DNA of 64,000 nt from Okeania sp034190295 (lineage in GTDB: Bacteria > Cyanobacteriota > Cyanobacteriia > Cyanobacteriales > Microcoleaceae): contig JAXHSW010000008.1 in the NCBI GenBank assembly GCA_034190295.1, forward strand, positions 24,523 through 88,522, written 5' to 3'. Both the position numbers and the translations under genes were made by a program. Positions within the stretch are counted from its first letter, which is position 1. Every line of letters begins with the position of its first letter. Below the pieces are notes generated by a model. It worked only from the letters and a program-made list of their open reading frames with translations. It was not told where the DNA came from and did no database searches. Positions 9,161 through 17,675 of this stretch are shown in pieces.

Positions 9161-11617
9161 ATGTTTAAAGATTATCTAGTAGTTGATACTGAAGGAAATC
9201 CCCTGCTCAAGGAGATTGCTGTAATTAATTCTTTAGGAAATTTGATATTTGAGGCAATAGTTACTAACAACGACCAACCTTTAAAACCATCGACTAAAGG
9301 GCAATCTTTAGTAGAAGTACTCAACAAATTCTTAGAGGTTATTCAAGAGAAATTTCTTGTTTTTCATTACGCGGAACATGACTTGAAAATTTTATACCAT
9401 TCTTTTAAAGTAGCGGGTATTACTTCTCCAAAATTGCAGACTTATTGTACTTATAAATTAAGCTTACTTTTTTATCCTCAAATTCCCAGTCATTCTCTGG
9501 AAAATCTCTGTAAATTTCTCCATCTAAAAGTAGCAGATAAGCGTTTTAATCCTGCCTTAGCTCATCGTGCTAAATATGATGCTCTTTTTACTCATCAACT
9601 TTATCAAAATCTGATGCAACAATCTACAAAAACTAAATTAAAGTCTAAAACAGACCCTTTTGTTAATAATCGAGTTGATACACCTTTTCAACAACATCCA
9701 GACCAACGAGAAGTTTTTGAGAGTGAATTTAATGATTTAAAAATAGTTGTAGAAGAAATTAGTCAAGACCCAAATCATCAGAGTAGGGGTGTTGTAGTTA
9801 TTGGAGAACCGGGGTCGGGAAAAACTCATTTAATGATGAGACTTGCTAAAGATATTTTAGAGACTAATCGTCTTTTATATATCCGACAACCTAATAATGC
9901 TCAAGCTGTAATTTTTCATACTTATAGTCGAATTCTTGAGTCTTTAATTGAACCTGTACAATCAAGTTCCCACAATCAATTGGAATATTTAATTGCTCAT
10001 AGTTTTGCTCAAATTATGGAAAATTTACAGAGTAATTCAACTGTTTTAACTCAGAGGGATAAAAAAGTATTAGAAGTTATGCAAAAGAATCCTCTAAAAT
10101 TATTTTCTAATTTAGCTAAAGCAGAGACTCAAACTAAAAGGAATTATTGGGAACATATTGAAAAGCGTGCTCTAAATTGGTGGGATGAAAACTATTCGCC
10201 TGCTGGATATGCGCCTCAAATTTTTAAGGGTATTCTGAGATTTTGTAGATATAGCGACCCTTCTCGCCGACGAATTGTTACTCAGTGGTTGGCGATGAAT
10301 GATTTACCTGCTGAAGAGTTAGAAAAGGTACAACTTTTTCCTTGGTCTGAAGAGATGAGTAGGGAAGAAGTATCTTTAGAAGCAATTAAGGTTTTAGGAT
10401 GTTTATCTCTGTTAGAAAAGCCTTTACTTTTAATATTTGACCAATTGGAAGGATTAGGACAAGAACACAATGAACGTTTACTTTGGAGTTTTGGAGAATC
10501 CATCAAAGAAATATTAACTCATGTGCCGAATAGTTTGGTAATTTTAAATTTATTTCCCCATCGTTGGCAGCAGTTTAAACAAGTTTTTGATGGTTCTGTA
10601 GTGCATCGGATTTCTCAATCGGAAATTGTGCTAAAAAAACCTCCGATTTCTGCTTTAAAAAAGTTATTGAATCTCAGAGCTGAAATGGTTGGTTTTGCAA
10701 TTGAGGAATTATTTGCAAATTCAGAAATTGATAAAATTGTACGAGCAAATTCTATTCGGGGGGTTTTAAGCACTGCATCTAATTTTTATCGAGAGAAGGT
10801 TTATAATATCCCTTTAGCAAAAAAATATGATTTTGATTCTCGTTCGACTACTCCGAATTTGGCGTCATTTACAATTCCTTGGCAAGAGCTAAACGAACGC
10901 TTAGGACGGATGGAAAAGTTGATGTTTAAAATTGCAGAAAAACTGGATATTGAGGTTGATAATTTTACAGAAGAAGCTGTTGTTATTTCAGATCGATCGG
11001 AGTATTTAGCGGAAGATGAAGTTGTACTGGATGAGCCTATTTTAGTTTCTCCAAGGGATATTATACAGGAATATTTTGACCGACAGAAAGTCAAACTAAA
11101 AGCTAAATTTATGGAGCATCAAATATTAACTGATTTAGATGATGTTGGTAAACTCGAAATGATTCTTCGGTTTTTTAAAGACAGTTGGGATAACTTAGAG
11201 ATAGAAGTTTTAAATTTAGGAAAACGGGTGACTCCAGAACATTTAGCGATAAAAATCGAACAACATCAATTTGTAATTGCTTTTCTACATGAGGGGGGGT
11301 CTAAATTTTTTTATCGGATCAGAAATTATAATGAATTAATGATCTACCATCCATCACTACAATTTAAGCTTTGTCGAGATGAAACAGATTATCCAATTAA
11401 AGGCACAAAAAGTCGTCAGCAATTAGATAATTTTAAGAGTTCACCCAGGGGAGATTTAATTATTTTAAGTTCAGAACAACGAATTTTATTTGAGTTAATT
11501 TATCAAACTATTGTTGACCTGCAAAACCTAGATTTAGAAGTGAGCGTTGATGAATTTATAAAATTTATATCCTCCGAATATTGCGATTTTTGGTTGTGGA
11601 AGATTCTGCCAATTTGA
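9161..11617 (+). CDS. DEDDh exonuclease / P-loop ATPase fusion protein
   Basis: 818 residues. The first 155 residues match a DnaQ-like 3'-5' exonuclease with a full DEDDh set: Asp9 and Glu11 (VVDTEGN), Asp74 (FHYAEHDLKIL), His135 and Asp140 (HRAKYDALF). A linker leads to a P-loop ATPase: Walker A GEPGSGKT (215-222), Walker-B-like LLLIFDQLEG with Asp427, then an ISQSEIVLKKPPISALKKLL segment resembling the helical lid of AAA/Cdc6-like ATPases. Residues 640-818 are unassigned, with a helical part and a beta-rich part (FVIAFLHEGGSKFFYRIRNY). The architecture suggests ATP-gated nuclease action on DNA or RNA. It stands alone between inverted family 2 repeats; the right one starts three bases after the stop. 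Repair, checkpoint or anti-phage roles are all possible; I do not recognise a named system. Confidence 0.8.
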   Translation: MFKDYLVVDTEGNPLLKEIAVINSLGNLIFEAIVTNNDQPLKPSTKGQSLVEVLNKFLEVIQEKFLVFHYAEHDLKILYHSFKVAGITSPKLQTYCTYKLSLLFYPQIPSHSLENLCKFLHLKVADKRFNPALAHRAKYDALFTHQLYQNLMQQSTKTKLKSKTDPFVNNRVDTPFQQHPDQREVFESEFNDLKIVVEEISQDPNHQSRGVVVIGEPGSGKTHLMMRLAKDILETNRLLYIRQPNNAQAVIFHTYSRILESLIEPVQSSSHNQLEYLIAHSFAQIMENLQSNSTVLTQRDKKVLEVMQKNPLKLFSNLAKAETQTKRNYWEHIEKRALNWWDENYSPAGYAPQIFKGILRFCRYSDPSRRRIVTQWLAMNDLPAEELEKVQLFPWSEEMSREEVSLEAIKVLGCLSLLEKPLLLIFDQLEGLGQEHNERLLWSFGESIKEILTHVPNSLVILNLFPHRWQQFKQVFDGSVVHRISQSEIVLKKPPISALKKLLNLRAEMVGFAIEELFANSEIDKIVRANSIRGVLSTASNFYREKVYNIPLAKKYDFDSRSTTPNLASFTIPWQELNERLGRMEKLMFKIAEKLDIEVDNFTEEAVVISDRSEYLAEDEVVLDEPILVSPRDIIQEYFDRQKVKLKAKFMEHQILTDLDDVGKLEMILRFFKDSWDNLEIEVLNLGKRVTPEHLAIKIEQHQFVIAFLHEGGSKFFYRIRNYNELMIYHPSLQFKLCRDETDYPIKGTKSRQQLDNFKSSPRGDLIILSSEQRILFELIYQTIVDLQNLDLEVSVDEFIKFISSEYCDFWLWKILPI

Positions 11618-11619
11618 AG

Positions 11620-11793
11620 TAATATCATGTCCGGTTGAATACTTATAAATAAACTACGGAGGAGTCAGTCCTCAGGAGTCAAACCCACGCCTAACCCCGA
11701 CGGTGGAGGGGAAGAAAGAGGAGGAAAAGGATAAAGTTTTTCGGTCGCGTCAGCGGAACGGAGTTCTATCGCGCTCTTATCCGGACACGATCA
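11620..11793 (+). repeat. family 2 repeat, right inverted arm of the exonuclease-ATPase cassette
   Basis: AATATCATGTCCGGTTGAAT on the left and TTATCCGGACACGATC on the right. Inverted relative to 8752-8896, from which it differs by an extra segment (CGGTCGCGTCAGCGGAACGG). It starts just after the gene's TGA. Confidence 0.8.
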
Positions 11794-11937
11794 AATACCA
11801 ATTTCAGGAATAGAACAGATATAGCTAAAAGTCTTATATTATCAGTTTTTTATTCTCCCAGATGAGCTTTTGTCTTTCGGAGCTGTTGCCTGCGCGCAGC
11901 GCTATAATTGTAGATTTTTACAGAATATAAGGTTATT

Positions 11938-12070
11938 AAACATCTCCAGAAAATAAATCAACCTTTTAATTAGACCGGTTAAGAAAATAAAAATTCACCC
12001 TAAAAAATCATTTTTTGTGCTTTTTTCGTGAAAATATCTTGCCTGTTGCTTGTTGCCTGTTGCCTGTTGC
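11938..12070 (+). repeat. family 7 repeat followed by TGTTGCC microsatellite
   Basis: ACATCTCCAGAAAATAAATC, AAAATTCACCCTAAAAAATC and TGTGAAAATATCTT-like blocks recur inverted at 33172-33296. It ends in four GCCTGTT heptamers (12041-12072). Between 11793 and 11938 I see no gene. Confidence 0.65.
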
Positions 12071-12108
12071 CTACTCCTGCCAAAAATCTATATCTTTTTC
12101 GGAGAGGT

Positions 12109-12321
12109 CTATTGTCGGTTTCTCAGAACGGTGTAGGAAGGAGCAAACATGGAGTTGAGACGGCGGTAGCACAATATTAAGTTGCCACTAGGGTCGATCG
12201 CAAAGTAGTTTTGAAAATATAATTTGGGAAAGTTGGACTCAACCTCGTAAGTATTTCCACCGATAAAAATGTCATTTTTGTGAGCTATCTCTCCGAGGCG
12301 GTCGTAGATAGGGTCAGTCAT
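12109..12321 (-). pseudogene. fragment of a carbon-nitrogen hydrolase (nitrilase/amidase family)
   Basis: The 70-residue frame reads DRLGEIAHKNDIFIGGNTYE...LYFQNYFAIDPSGNLILCYRRLN. The combination of IFIGGNTYE, the FAIDPSGNLI strand and the YRRLNS segment is that of nitrilase-family proteins (usual length 270-350). The catalytic Glu, Lys and Cys regions are not all present, so only an internal piece remains. Its start side is cut exactly at a CAGTTAT heptamer array (12325-12362), which suggests truncation by repeat expansion or recombination. Confidence 0.6.
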
Positions 12322-12324
12322 TTC

Positions 12325-12362
12325 AGTTATCAGTTATCAGTTATCAGTTATCAGTTATCAGT
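12325..12362. repeat. CAGTTAT heptamer microsatellite
   Basis: Five tandem TCAGTTA heptamers. The same heptamer array occurs at 8095, 38775-38828 and 58776-58800. Such short tandem heptamers are typical of filamentous cyanobacteria. Confidence 0.85.
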
Positions 12363-12426
12363 ACCTCTCTGTACCTGTTTGCGCAGCATGACAAAGGTCA
12401 AGTAAAGTGAATTGAAATATTGAACT

Positions 12427-12686
12427 TTATTTTCTCTTGGTCGATTGGATATGGCGCAGGTTTCGGAGCCATCTCTTTGTCAAAGACTCGGCCATCGGAA
12501 AACCTGTGAGAAAATATTCTAGCAATAGTACTAATTTACAGTTTAGGCCAATAAAGGCTTTACTGGCAACAATTTGTTGGCCTGGGTGGTTGATGGTTTC
12601 TTGAATCAGCGATCGCGCAGATTCCCGGTCGTTGGCCTAATTTACTGCTTTAGCCTGGACTTGAAGGGCCAAAACCTGGAAACGGT
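12427..12686 (-). pseudogene. unidentified gene remnant with an in-frame stop
   Basis: On the minus strand a coding-like frame reads RFQVLALQVQAKAVN, then an in-frame TAG, then ANDRESARSLIQETINHPGQ, QIVASKAFIGLN and on to a TAA at 12427-12429. The use of HIP1 (GCGATCGC) and the amphipathic pattern look coding, but the family is not recognised. The upstream end is cut by an AATTAATAATTAATAATTAA repeat (12688-12710). Low certainty. Confidence 0.3.
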
Positions 12687-13040
12687 TCAACAATTAATAA
12701 TTAATAATTAAGTAGTAACTCGGTTCTATACAAACCACGCTGTCTTGATGCAGTCGCTTATGGGGGAAACCCCCAAGACCGCGCTGCATCGCTTTATTCT
12801 TTTTCCTGACAGTTTCCAATCATTGGGTTTTTCACCATAATTAGGTAGATTGTCACTATCTAAATTTGAAACGGGCAGACCGAAAAGTTATTGTAGTTAA
12901 TAATAGCACAGGACAACTAAAGTTGTCTAGTCTAAACGACTCGCTTGTTTTCATCCCCCGGTTAAAACACGGGGGCTTTCAACGTCGCTTTTCGGTAATG
13001 CATTCCTAGGCTTTCTCGGTGGACAATCGACTCTATAACC

Positions 13041-13244
13041 TTAAGAAGGTTGGTCTTGATTAATTTGGCGTTCAATGGTTTGAATGGCCGCATTAAGTCC
13101 AGCTAATCTAGTTTCTAGATCGTCTCGCATCCACTTCAGGAATTTCAGTTTATTTTCCTGATGGACTTTACGAGACTCTGGTTGAAAAAAGTCCCAGCCA
13201 CAGCAGGATTTAGTAAAGAATGGAAACATGGGTAATACTCTCAA
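13041..13244 (-). CDS. small conserved-looking protein with C-terminal coiled coil
   Basis: 67 residues: MRVLPMFPFFTKSCCGWDFF followed by a charged helix FLKWMRDDLETRLAGLNAAI ending in QTIERQI, a clear heptad pattern. A CC pair near residue 14 and the aromatic N-terminus are unusual. Codon use looks coding and the frame has no repeats in it. Function unknown; no neighbours within 700 bp. Confidence 0.5.
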   Translation of the reverse strand: MRVLPMFPFFTKSCCGWDFFQPESRKVHQENKLKFLKWMRDDLETRLAGLNAAIQTIERQINQDQPS

Positions 13245-13412
13245 CTCATCTTTACTTAATATTTTGAAACAAAAACTCTAGAAATAGCAGATTATATTCT
13301 AATTTATTTCTTAAATATCAAAAATGAAGGCCATGCCAGTCATCAAAAATCTTGAGAAGTCCGTATTTCCAAAAGTAGAGCATTATATCTACGATAAATA
13401 TAAATATTATAT
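13245..13412. other. short AT-rich spacer
   Basis: No gene or strong signal seen between the small protein and the family 5 repeat. Confidence 0.5.
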
Positions 13413-13629
13413 TATCAAAATCATAAGGGTCTAAAACCCCGCCTTTTAAGGCGATAGGGTTTTTGGAGCGGGGCTTAAATCCCCTACTTCCCCTCCACCG
13501 GAGGGGTTAGGGGTGGGTTCTCCGGGGCCCGCGGGTGGGTTAACTTCTGTACGGGCGAACGGCCGAAAGCTTGCGCATAACTATCGAATGGCGCCCCTAC
13601 TGACTTGCAGACTTGCTGACGCGCGTTAA
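13413..13629 (+). repeat. family 5 repeat, left inverted arm around the CBS kinase
   Basis: Starts TTATCAAAATCATAAGGGTC and ends GCTGACGCGCGTTAA. Holds the perfect palindrome CGCCTTTTAAGGCG, a GGAGGGGTTAGGGGTGGG block and AAGCTTGCGCATAACTATCG. The reverse complement lies at 16386-16587; a direct relative lies at 49042-49250 and a part at 55982-56105. Confidence 0.8.
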
Positions 13630-14004
13630 CTTCTTAGGTCTGTTTCTGTGAAATGCAAGTAAGTATTCAATCGAACTTAATATAAGTATCGATCGCGATC
13701 GCTTCCTTACTTAGTTTTATATATTAATCACCGCCATTCTTAACAGTAATCAGTTTCACAGCATCCTGATTTTTTTCAAAAGTAGATCGAGTTTACGAAA
13801 CTCAAACTTAAACTAATTTTAGCACTTTCAAATATTGTTCCAAACTTGATTTAATGCTAAAATTTATACTGTAATTTATAGGCAAGAATTACAGTAGGAA
13901 TAGAATTACTTATTAAAGATAAAAAAACTCTAGATTTGCCTGAAAAATTTCAATAATATTTTGCATTTATCTATTTTATCTATAAAAAAAAGGGAGATAT
14001 GATT
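13630..14004 (+). other. leader of the CBS kinase gene
   Basis: 375 bp with no frame. A GATCGCGATCGC cluster (13688-13700) marks the left part and the rest is AT-rich. AGGGAG at 13991-13996 is the ribosome binding site; it is 8 bases from the ATG at 14005 but only 2 from the ATG at 13999. Confidence 0.5.
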
Positions 14005-16389
14005 ATGGTTGCTCAATCTCGTATTTATTCATCGCCTCTCGAACAAGCAATTGACCGTTATCCGCTAACTGTCACCCCCGAAACTCCTCTGGTAGACGTA
14101 CTAAAACAAATGAGTACGTTACAAAGCAGTTGTATAATGCCTGTAAATGCACTGACAAATGGAAAAATTGATGAATCACCATTATTAAACCAGGAAAAAG
14201 CTACAAGTGTTTTAGTTGTAGAAAATCAATCTATTGAAGAAGACCCAAAAAATTGTCATGTACAATCTTCTTTTTTATTAGGAATATTCACTTTCAGCGA
14301 CCTTGTCAAACTAATTGCGACTGGTAAAATTAATAATCTAAGCAATTTATCAAAAAAGGTGAAGATAGCAGAAGTCATGTCATCTAATTTTGTGGCTCTA
14401 AAAGAATCAGACGATCAAGATTTATTTACTGCTTTATCTCTGTTTCGCCAACATAAAATTAGTCATCTACCAGTGCTAGATAGTATGGGTCAAATAGTTG
14501 GTGTTGTGACACCAGAAAGAATTCGTCAAGTACTGCAACCTTCTAATATTCTCAGATCGAGAAGGGTAAATGAAGTCAAAAATGATTCTGTTGCCGTCAC
14601 AGCTCCAGAAATGACATCATTGTTGAAGATTAGTCAATTAATGTCAGATCGACAAGTGAGTAGTGTAATCGTAACACAGAAGAAAAAACAGAAAACACAA
14701 AAGATTGAAATTGAAAAACCTGTTGGGATAATCACAACAGATGATGTTGCACAAGCCTATTTTATAAATATGAATTTGGCAACAACACCTGTAAAAAAGG
14801 TAATGAAAATGCCAGTTAATTCTTTGAAACAAACAGACTCTCTCTGGGATGCTCATAAAAAAATGTTGGAGGAACAGGTACAAATCTTAATAGTATGTGG
14901 AAAACAAGGAGAGTTTCTGGGAACAGTTAATCAGGCAAGCTTACTTCAAGTGTTAGACCCGACAGTAATGTTTGGGTTAGTTAGACAATTACGAAAAGAT
15001 GTTAATCAACTACAAGCAGAAAAATTTGAACTATTACGCACTAGAAATGCAGAATTAAAGAAGGAAGTGCAGGCACGAACGGCAGAAATACAAGAACAGT
15101 TAGAGCGCGATCGCCTCCTGGCAAAAATAGCCCTCCGGATTCATCAATCTTTAAATATAGATGAAATTATTAATGCTGCAGTTACAGAAGTTCAACAATT
15201 TCTCAAAACAGACAGGGTAGTGTTATTTCAGATAGAACCCTCAAAAACAGCTAAAATAGTTGCTGAGTCAGTAGAAAAAAATTGCAATTCCTGGATGGGA
15301 GAAACATTTTCATCTGAATGCTTAATGTCAAATTTAAAGATGAATCAAAATCAGATTCAGGCAGTTTCCGATCTCACTCAAACAAATTTAAGTACAGAAA
15401 AAATTATTGAACTTCAGGAAAAACAGGTAAAAGCTTGCTTAATAGTACCAATTTCCCAAGATGGACAACTACGGGGACTGATGTGTACCCAGGAATGTTC
15501 GGAAATTCGAGAATGGCAAGAATCTGAAATTGATTTGTTGAAGCAGCTAGCAACTCAGTTAGCGATCGCTATTCAACAAGCTCAACTTTATCAACAAGTA
15601 CAAACTCTCAATACAGATTTAGAAAAACAAGTTCAAGACCGCACAGCAGAATTGCAGCAAAAAGTGAGAGAACTACAGCAACTTAATATTCTCAAAGATG
15701 ATTTTTTAAGCACTGTGTCCCATGAATTAAGAACGCCTCTATCGAACATGAAAATGGCTATTCATATGTTGAAAGTCTTTCCTATATCAGAACGCGGTCA
15801 ACAATATTTAGGTATTTTAGATACAGAGTGTAAAAGAGAAATTAACTTAATTACCGATTTGTTAGATTTACAACGCTTAGAAGGTGGTACTGCACTTATT
15901 CCTATAGATACAATAGATTTAGAAAGTTGGCTTCCCACTATTATCGATCCTTTTCAATCTAGAACTCGAGAACGCGAACAAACTCTAAAAGTTAAATTTC
16001 CTAAAAAAATCCCTCAGATCGTATCTAATAATAATAGTTTAGGCCGGATTTTAGCAGAACTCCTTAATAATGCTTGCAAGTATACTCAGAATGGTGGGGA
16101 AATCAAGTTTATCATTGAATGTAAGCAGAAAAAAAGTAGCAAAAAAAGCCTTAAAGAAATACCCCCTACAATCAAATTTTTGATTAGTAACCCATCAGAA
16201 ATTCCCGAAACTGAGTTACCTAAAATATTTAATAAATTTTATCGAGTGCCTAATGCCGATCCTTGGAAACAAGGGGGTACAGGTTTAGGTTTAGCCCTAG
16301 TGAAGAAATTGGTAGAACAACTAAATGGTAATATATTAGTATCCAGTAGTAATGGTTGGACAACTTTTACAGTAGAACTACCAATTTAA
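14005..16389 (+). CDS. CBS-GAF sensor histidine kinase
   Basis: Soluble sensor kinase of about 794 residues (the in-frame ATG six bases earlier is too close to AGGGAG). Order: four CBS motifs (two Bateman modules, about 15-320; for example VALKESDDQDLFTALSLFRQ, then HKISHLPVLD), a coiled coil, a GAF domain about 370-525 (RIHQSLNIDEIINAAVTEVQ), coiled coil, HisKA with His573 in SHELRTPLSN, and HATPase_c (ELLNNACKYTQNGG, GGTGLGLALVKKL). CBS pairs usually bind adenylates, so a link to energy state is plausible but inferred. There is no receiver, so it needs a partner regulator. The gene lies between inverted family 5 repeats and its stop codon TAA belongs to the first bases of the right arm. Confidence 0.88.
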   Translation: MVAQSRIYSSPLEQAIDRYPLTVTPETPLVDVLKQMSTLQSSCIMPVNALTNGKIDESPLLNQEKATSVLVVENQSIEEDPKNCHVQSSFLLGIFTFSDLVKLIATGKINNLSNLSKKVKIAEVMSSNFVALKESDDQDLFTALSLFRQHKISHLPVLDSMGQIVGVVTPERIRQVLQPSNILRSRRVNEVKNDSVAVTAPEMTSLLKISQLMSDRQVSSVIVTQKKKQKTQKIEIEKPVGIITTDDVAQAYFINMNLATTPVKKVMKMPVNSLKQTDSLWDAHKKMLEEQVQILIVCGKQGEFLGTVNQASLLQVLDPTVMFGLVRQLRKDVNQLQAEKFELLRTRNAELKKEVQARTAEIQEQLERDRLLAKIALRIHQSLNIDEIINAAVTEVQQFLKTDRVVLFQIEPSKTAKIVAESVEKNCNSWMGETFSSECLMSNLKMNQNQIQAVSDLTQTNLSTEKIIELQEKQVKACLIVPISQDGQLRGLMCTQECSEIREWQESEIDLLKQLATQLAIAIQQAQLYQQVQTLNTDLEKQVQDRTAELQQKVRELQQLNILKDDFLSTVSHELRTPLSNMKMAIHMLKVFPISERGQQYLGILDTECKREINLITDLLDLQRLEGGTALIPIDTIDLESWLPTIIDPFQSRTREREQTLKVKFPKKIPQIVSNNNSLGRILAELLNNACKYTQNGGEIKFIIECKQKKSSKKSLKEIPPTIKFLISNPSEIPETELPKIFNKFYRVPNADPWKQGGTGLGLALVKKLVEQLNGNILVSSSNGWTTFTVELPI

Positions 16390-16587
16390 CGCGCGTCAGC
16401 AAGTCAGCAAGTTAGATAGGGGAGCCGTCGGATTGGCGACGTACAGAAGTTAACCCACCCGCGCGCCCAACCCACCCGCGGGCCCCGACCGTGGAGGGGA
16501 GCCAGCAGGGGAAGGGGATTTGAGAAAAGCTCCAAAAACCCGATCGCCTTAAAAGGTGGGGTTGCGCGAGCCTTATGATTTTGATAA
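16386..16587 (-). repeat. family 5 repeat, right inverted arm around the CBS kinase
   Basis: TTAACGCGCGTCAGCAAGTC to CCTTATGATTTTGATAA, the inverted counterpart of 13413-13629. The first bases provide the TAA of the kinase gene. The middle has diverged: the left arm's CATAACTATCG part is missing and GCCGTCGGATTGGCGACG is new. Confidence 0.8.
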
Positions 16588-16724
16588 AGGAATTGCATCA
16601 AATTCTAATTTCCGAAATTTAATTTTGACTAGCCTACTTTTTTATCTCCTCTTAATACTATACACCTTTGAAAAACCTAGCCAATCGGCCGACATTTTTA
16701 GGAATTGTCTCTCAAAGGTTGCAG

Positions 16725-16923
16725 ATTAAGTCAGTACTGACTACGTTGGGAGGTCACGACCACCATAAGTGAACTCCAGCTTATGTGCAGGTCGCTCTAA
16801 ATTAAGGACAGCGTTAAAGTGCGCCAATCGGAAGTGGGTTTTGTACCGAAGCGTGTTTAGAGCATGAACAAGCCAGGCCAACATAATCGAGGAACACTTT
16901 ACTGAAAAGGACTAGACACCACA
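16725..16923 (+). ncRNA. IscB-associated omega-RNA (HEARO-like)
   Basis: The 200 bp directly before the IscB start codon are structured and look like the HNH-endonuclease-associated RNA known to precede iscB genes. Visible parts: CATAAGTGAACTCCAGCTTA continuing TGTGCAGG, giving a CATAAG/CTTATG stem, then GGTCGCTCTAAATTAAGGAC, GTGCGCCAATCGGAAGTGGG and AAAGGACTAGACACCACA just before ATG. In intact systems this RNA guides IscB. The host gene is broken here, so the RNA is probably an orphan. Covariance search against the HEARO model would confirm it; no hit would refute it. Confidence 0.6.
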
Positions 16924-17556
16924 ATGTCTAATACTAATTACATTTTTGTCATAGATACAAACAAAAAACCATTGCAACCTTGCAAACCTTCTGTTGCTCG
17001 TAGGTTGTTAAATTCGGGCAGAGTTTCTGTATTTAGACGCTTCCCGTTTACTTTGATTCTCACGCAAAGCTGTTGAAATAGTTGTGAAAACAACTTTAAC
17101 CCTCAAGATTGACCCAGGCTCAAAATTTACAGGGATGGCACCTTCAATAATTAATAATTAATAATTAACAATTACCTCTCCTTTAAAACGGAATTGATTG
17201 ACTAATCATTAAAATTTTTTCTTGTTTCTCCACGGCGAGTGAGAGGCTTTAAACCTTAATTGTTCGGTCAATGTGTTTATTGTGGCCAAACTAATACACC
17301 GCTAGAAGTTGAACATATCTACCCAAAGTCAAAAGGAGGAACAGAGCGAGTATCTAACTTAACTGTTGCCTGTACTAAATGCAATCAGATTAAAAGTAAT
17401 CAAGATGTCAAAGAATTCCGATCTGGTAAACCTGAGTTATTAAAGCGAATACTAACCCAAGCAAGAAGATCATTAAAAGATGCAGCAGCGGTTAATTCTA
17501 CCCGGTGGAAATTGTTCAATACTTTAAAGACTACTGGGTTGACCTTCAACAATTAA
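16924..17556 (+). pseudogene. iscB: decayed IscB (RNA-guided HNH/RuvC nuclease of IS200/IS605 lineage)
   Basis: Three collinear pieces of IscB. (1) 16924-17076: FVIDTNKKPLQPCKPSVARR, LLNSGRVSVFRRFPFTLIL, the N-terminal PLMP/RRXRR domain. (2) After a frameshift near 17060 the frame shifts to RKAVEIVVKTTLTLKIDPGS continuing KFTGMA, the RuvC-I motif with its Asp. (3) 17269-17556: CVYCGQTNTPLEVEHIYPKS, NLTVACTKCNQIKSNQ, an HNH domain with its His, Asn and zinc-type CxxC pairs, then LKDAAAVNSTRWKLFNTLKT. A family 1 repeat (17143-17266) replaces the bridge helix and RuvC-II region. After the HNH a second repeat edge (17543-17574) ends the frame, so RuvC-III is missing. Intact IscB is about 400-490 residues. 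Inactive by frameshift, insertion and truncation. Confidence 0.85.
17143..17266 (+). repeat. family 1 repeat inside iscB
   Basis: TTCAATAATTAATAATTAAT at the left, GGCTTTAAACCTTAATTGTT ending TTCG at the right, followed by GTCA. It sits between the RuvC-I and HNH pieces of the nuclease. About 100 residues of IscB are missing at this point, so insertion was accompanied or followed by deletion. Confidence 0.8.
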
Positions 17557-17675
17557 TAATTAATAATTATTGAAGGTGTCAGGACAAAAAGCAAAAAGTG
17601 TTAATATGAGTAAATTAAAAGTTGTACATAAAAAAGACGGTTATACCTATACATTTTGTCCACAGTTGTCCATAA

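Noticed and set aside
16404..16601. 65-residue minus-strand frame after the CBS kinase
   Set aside because: Lies completely within the family 5 repeat.
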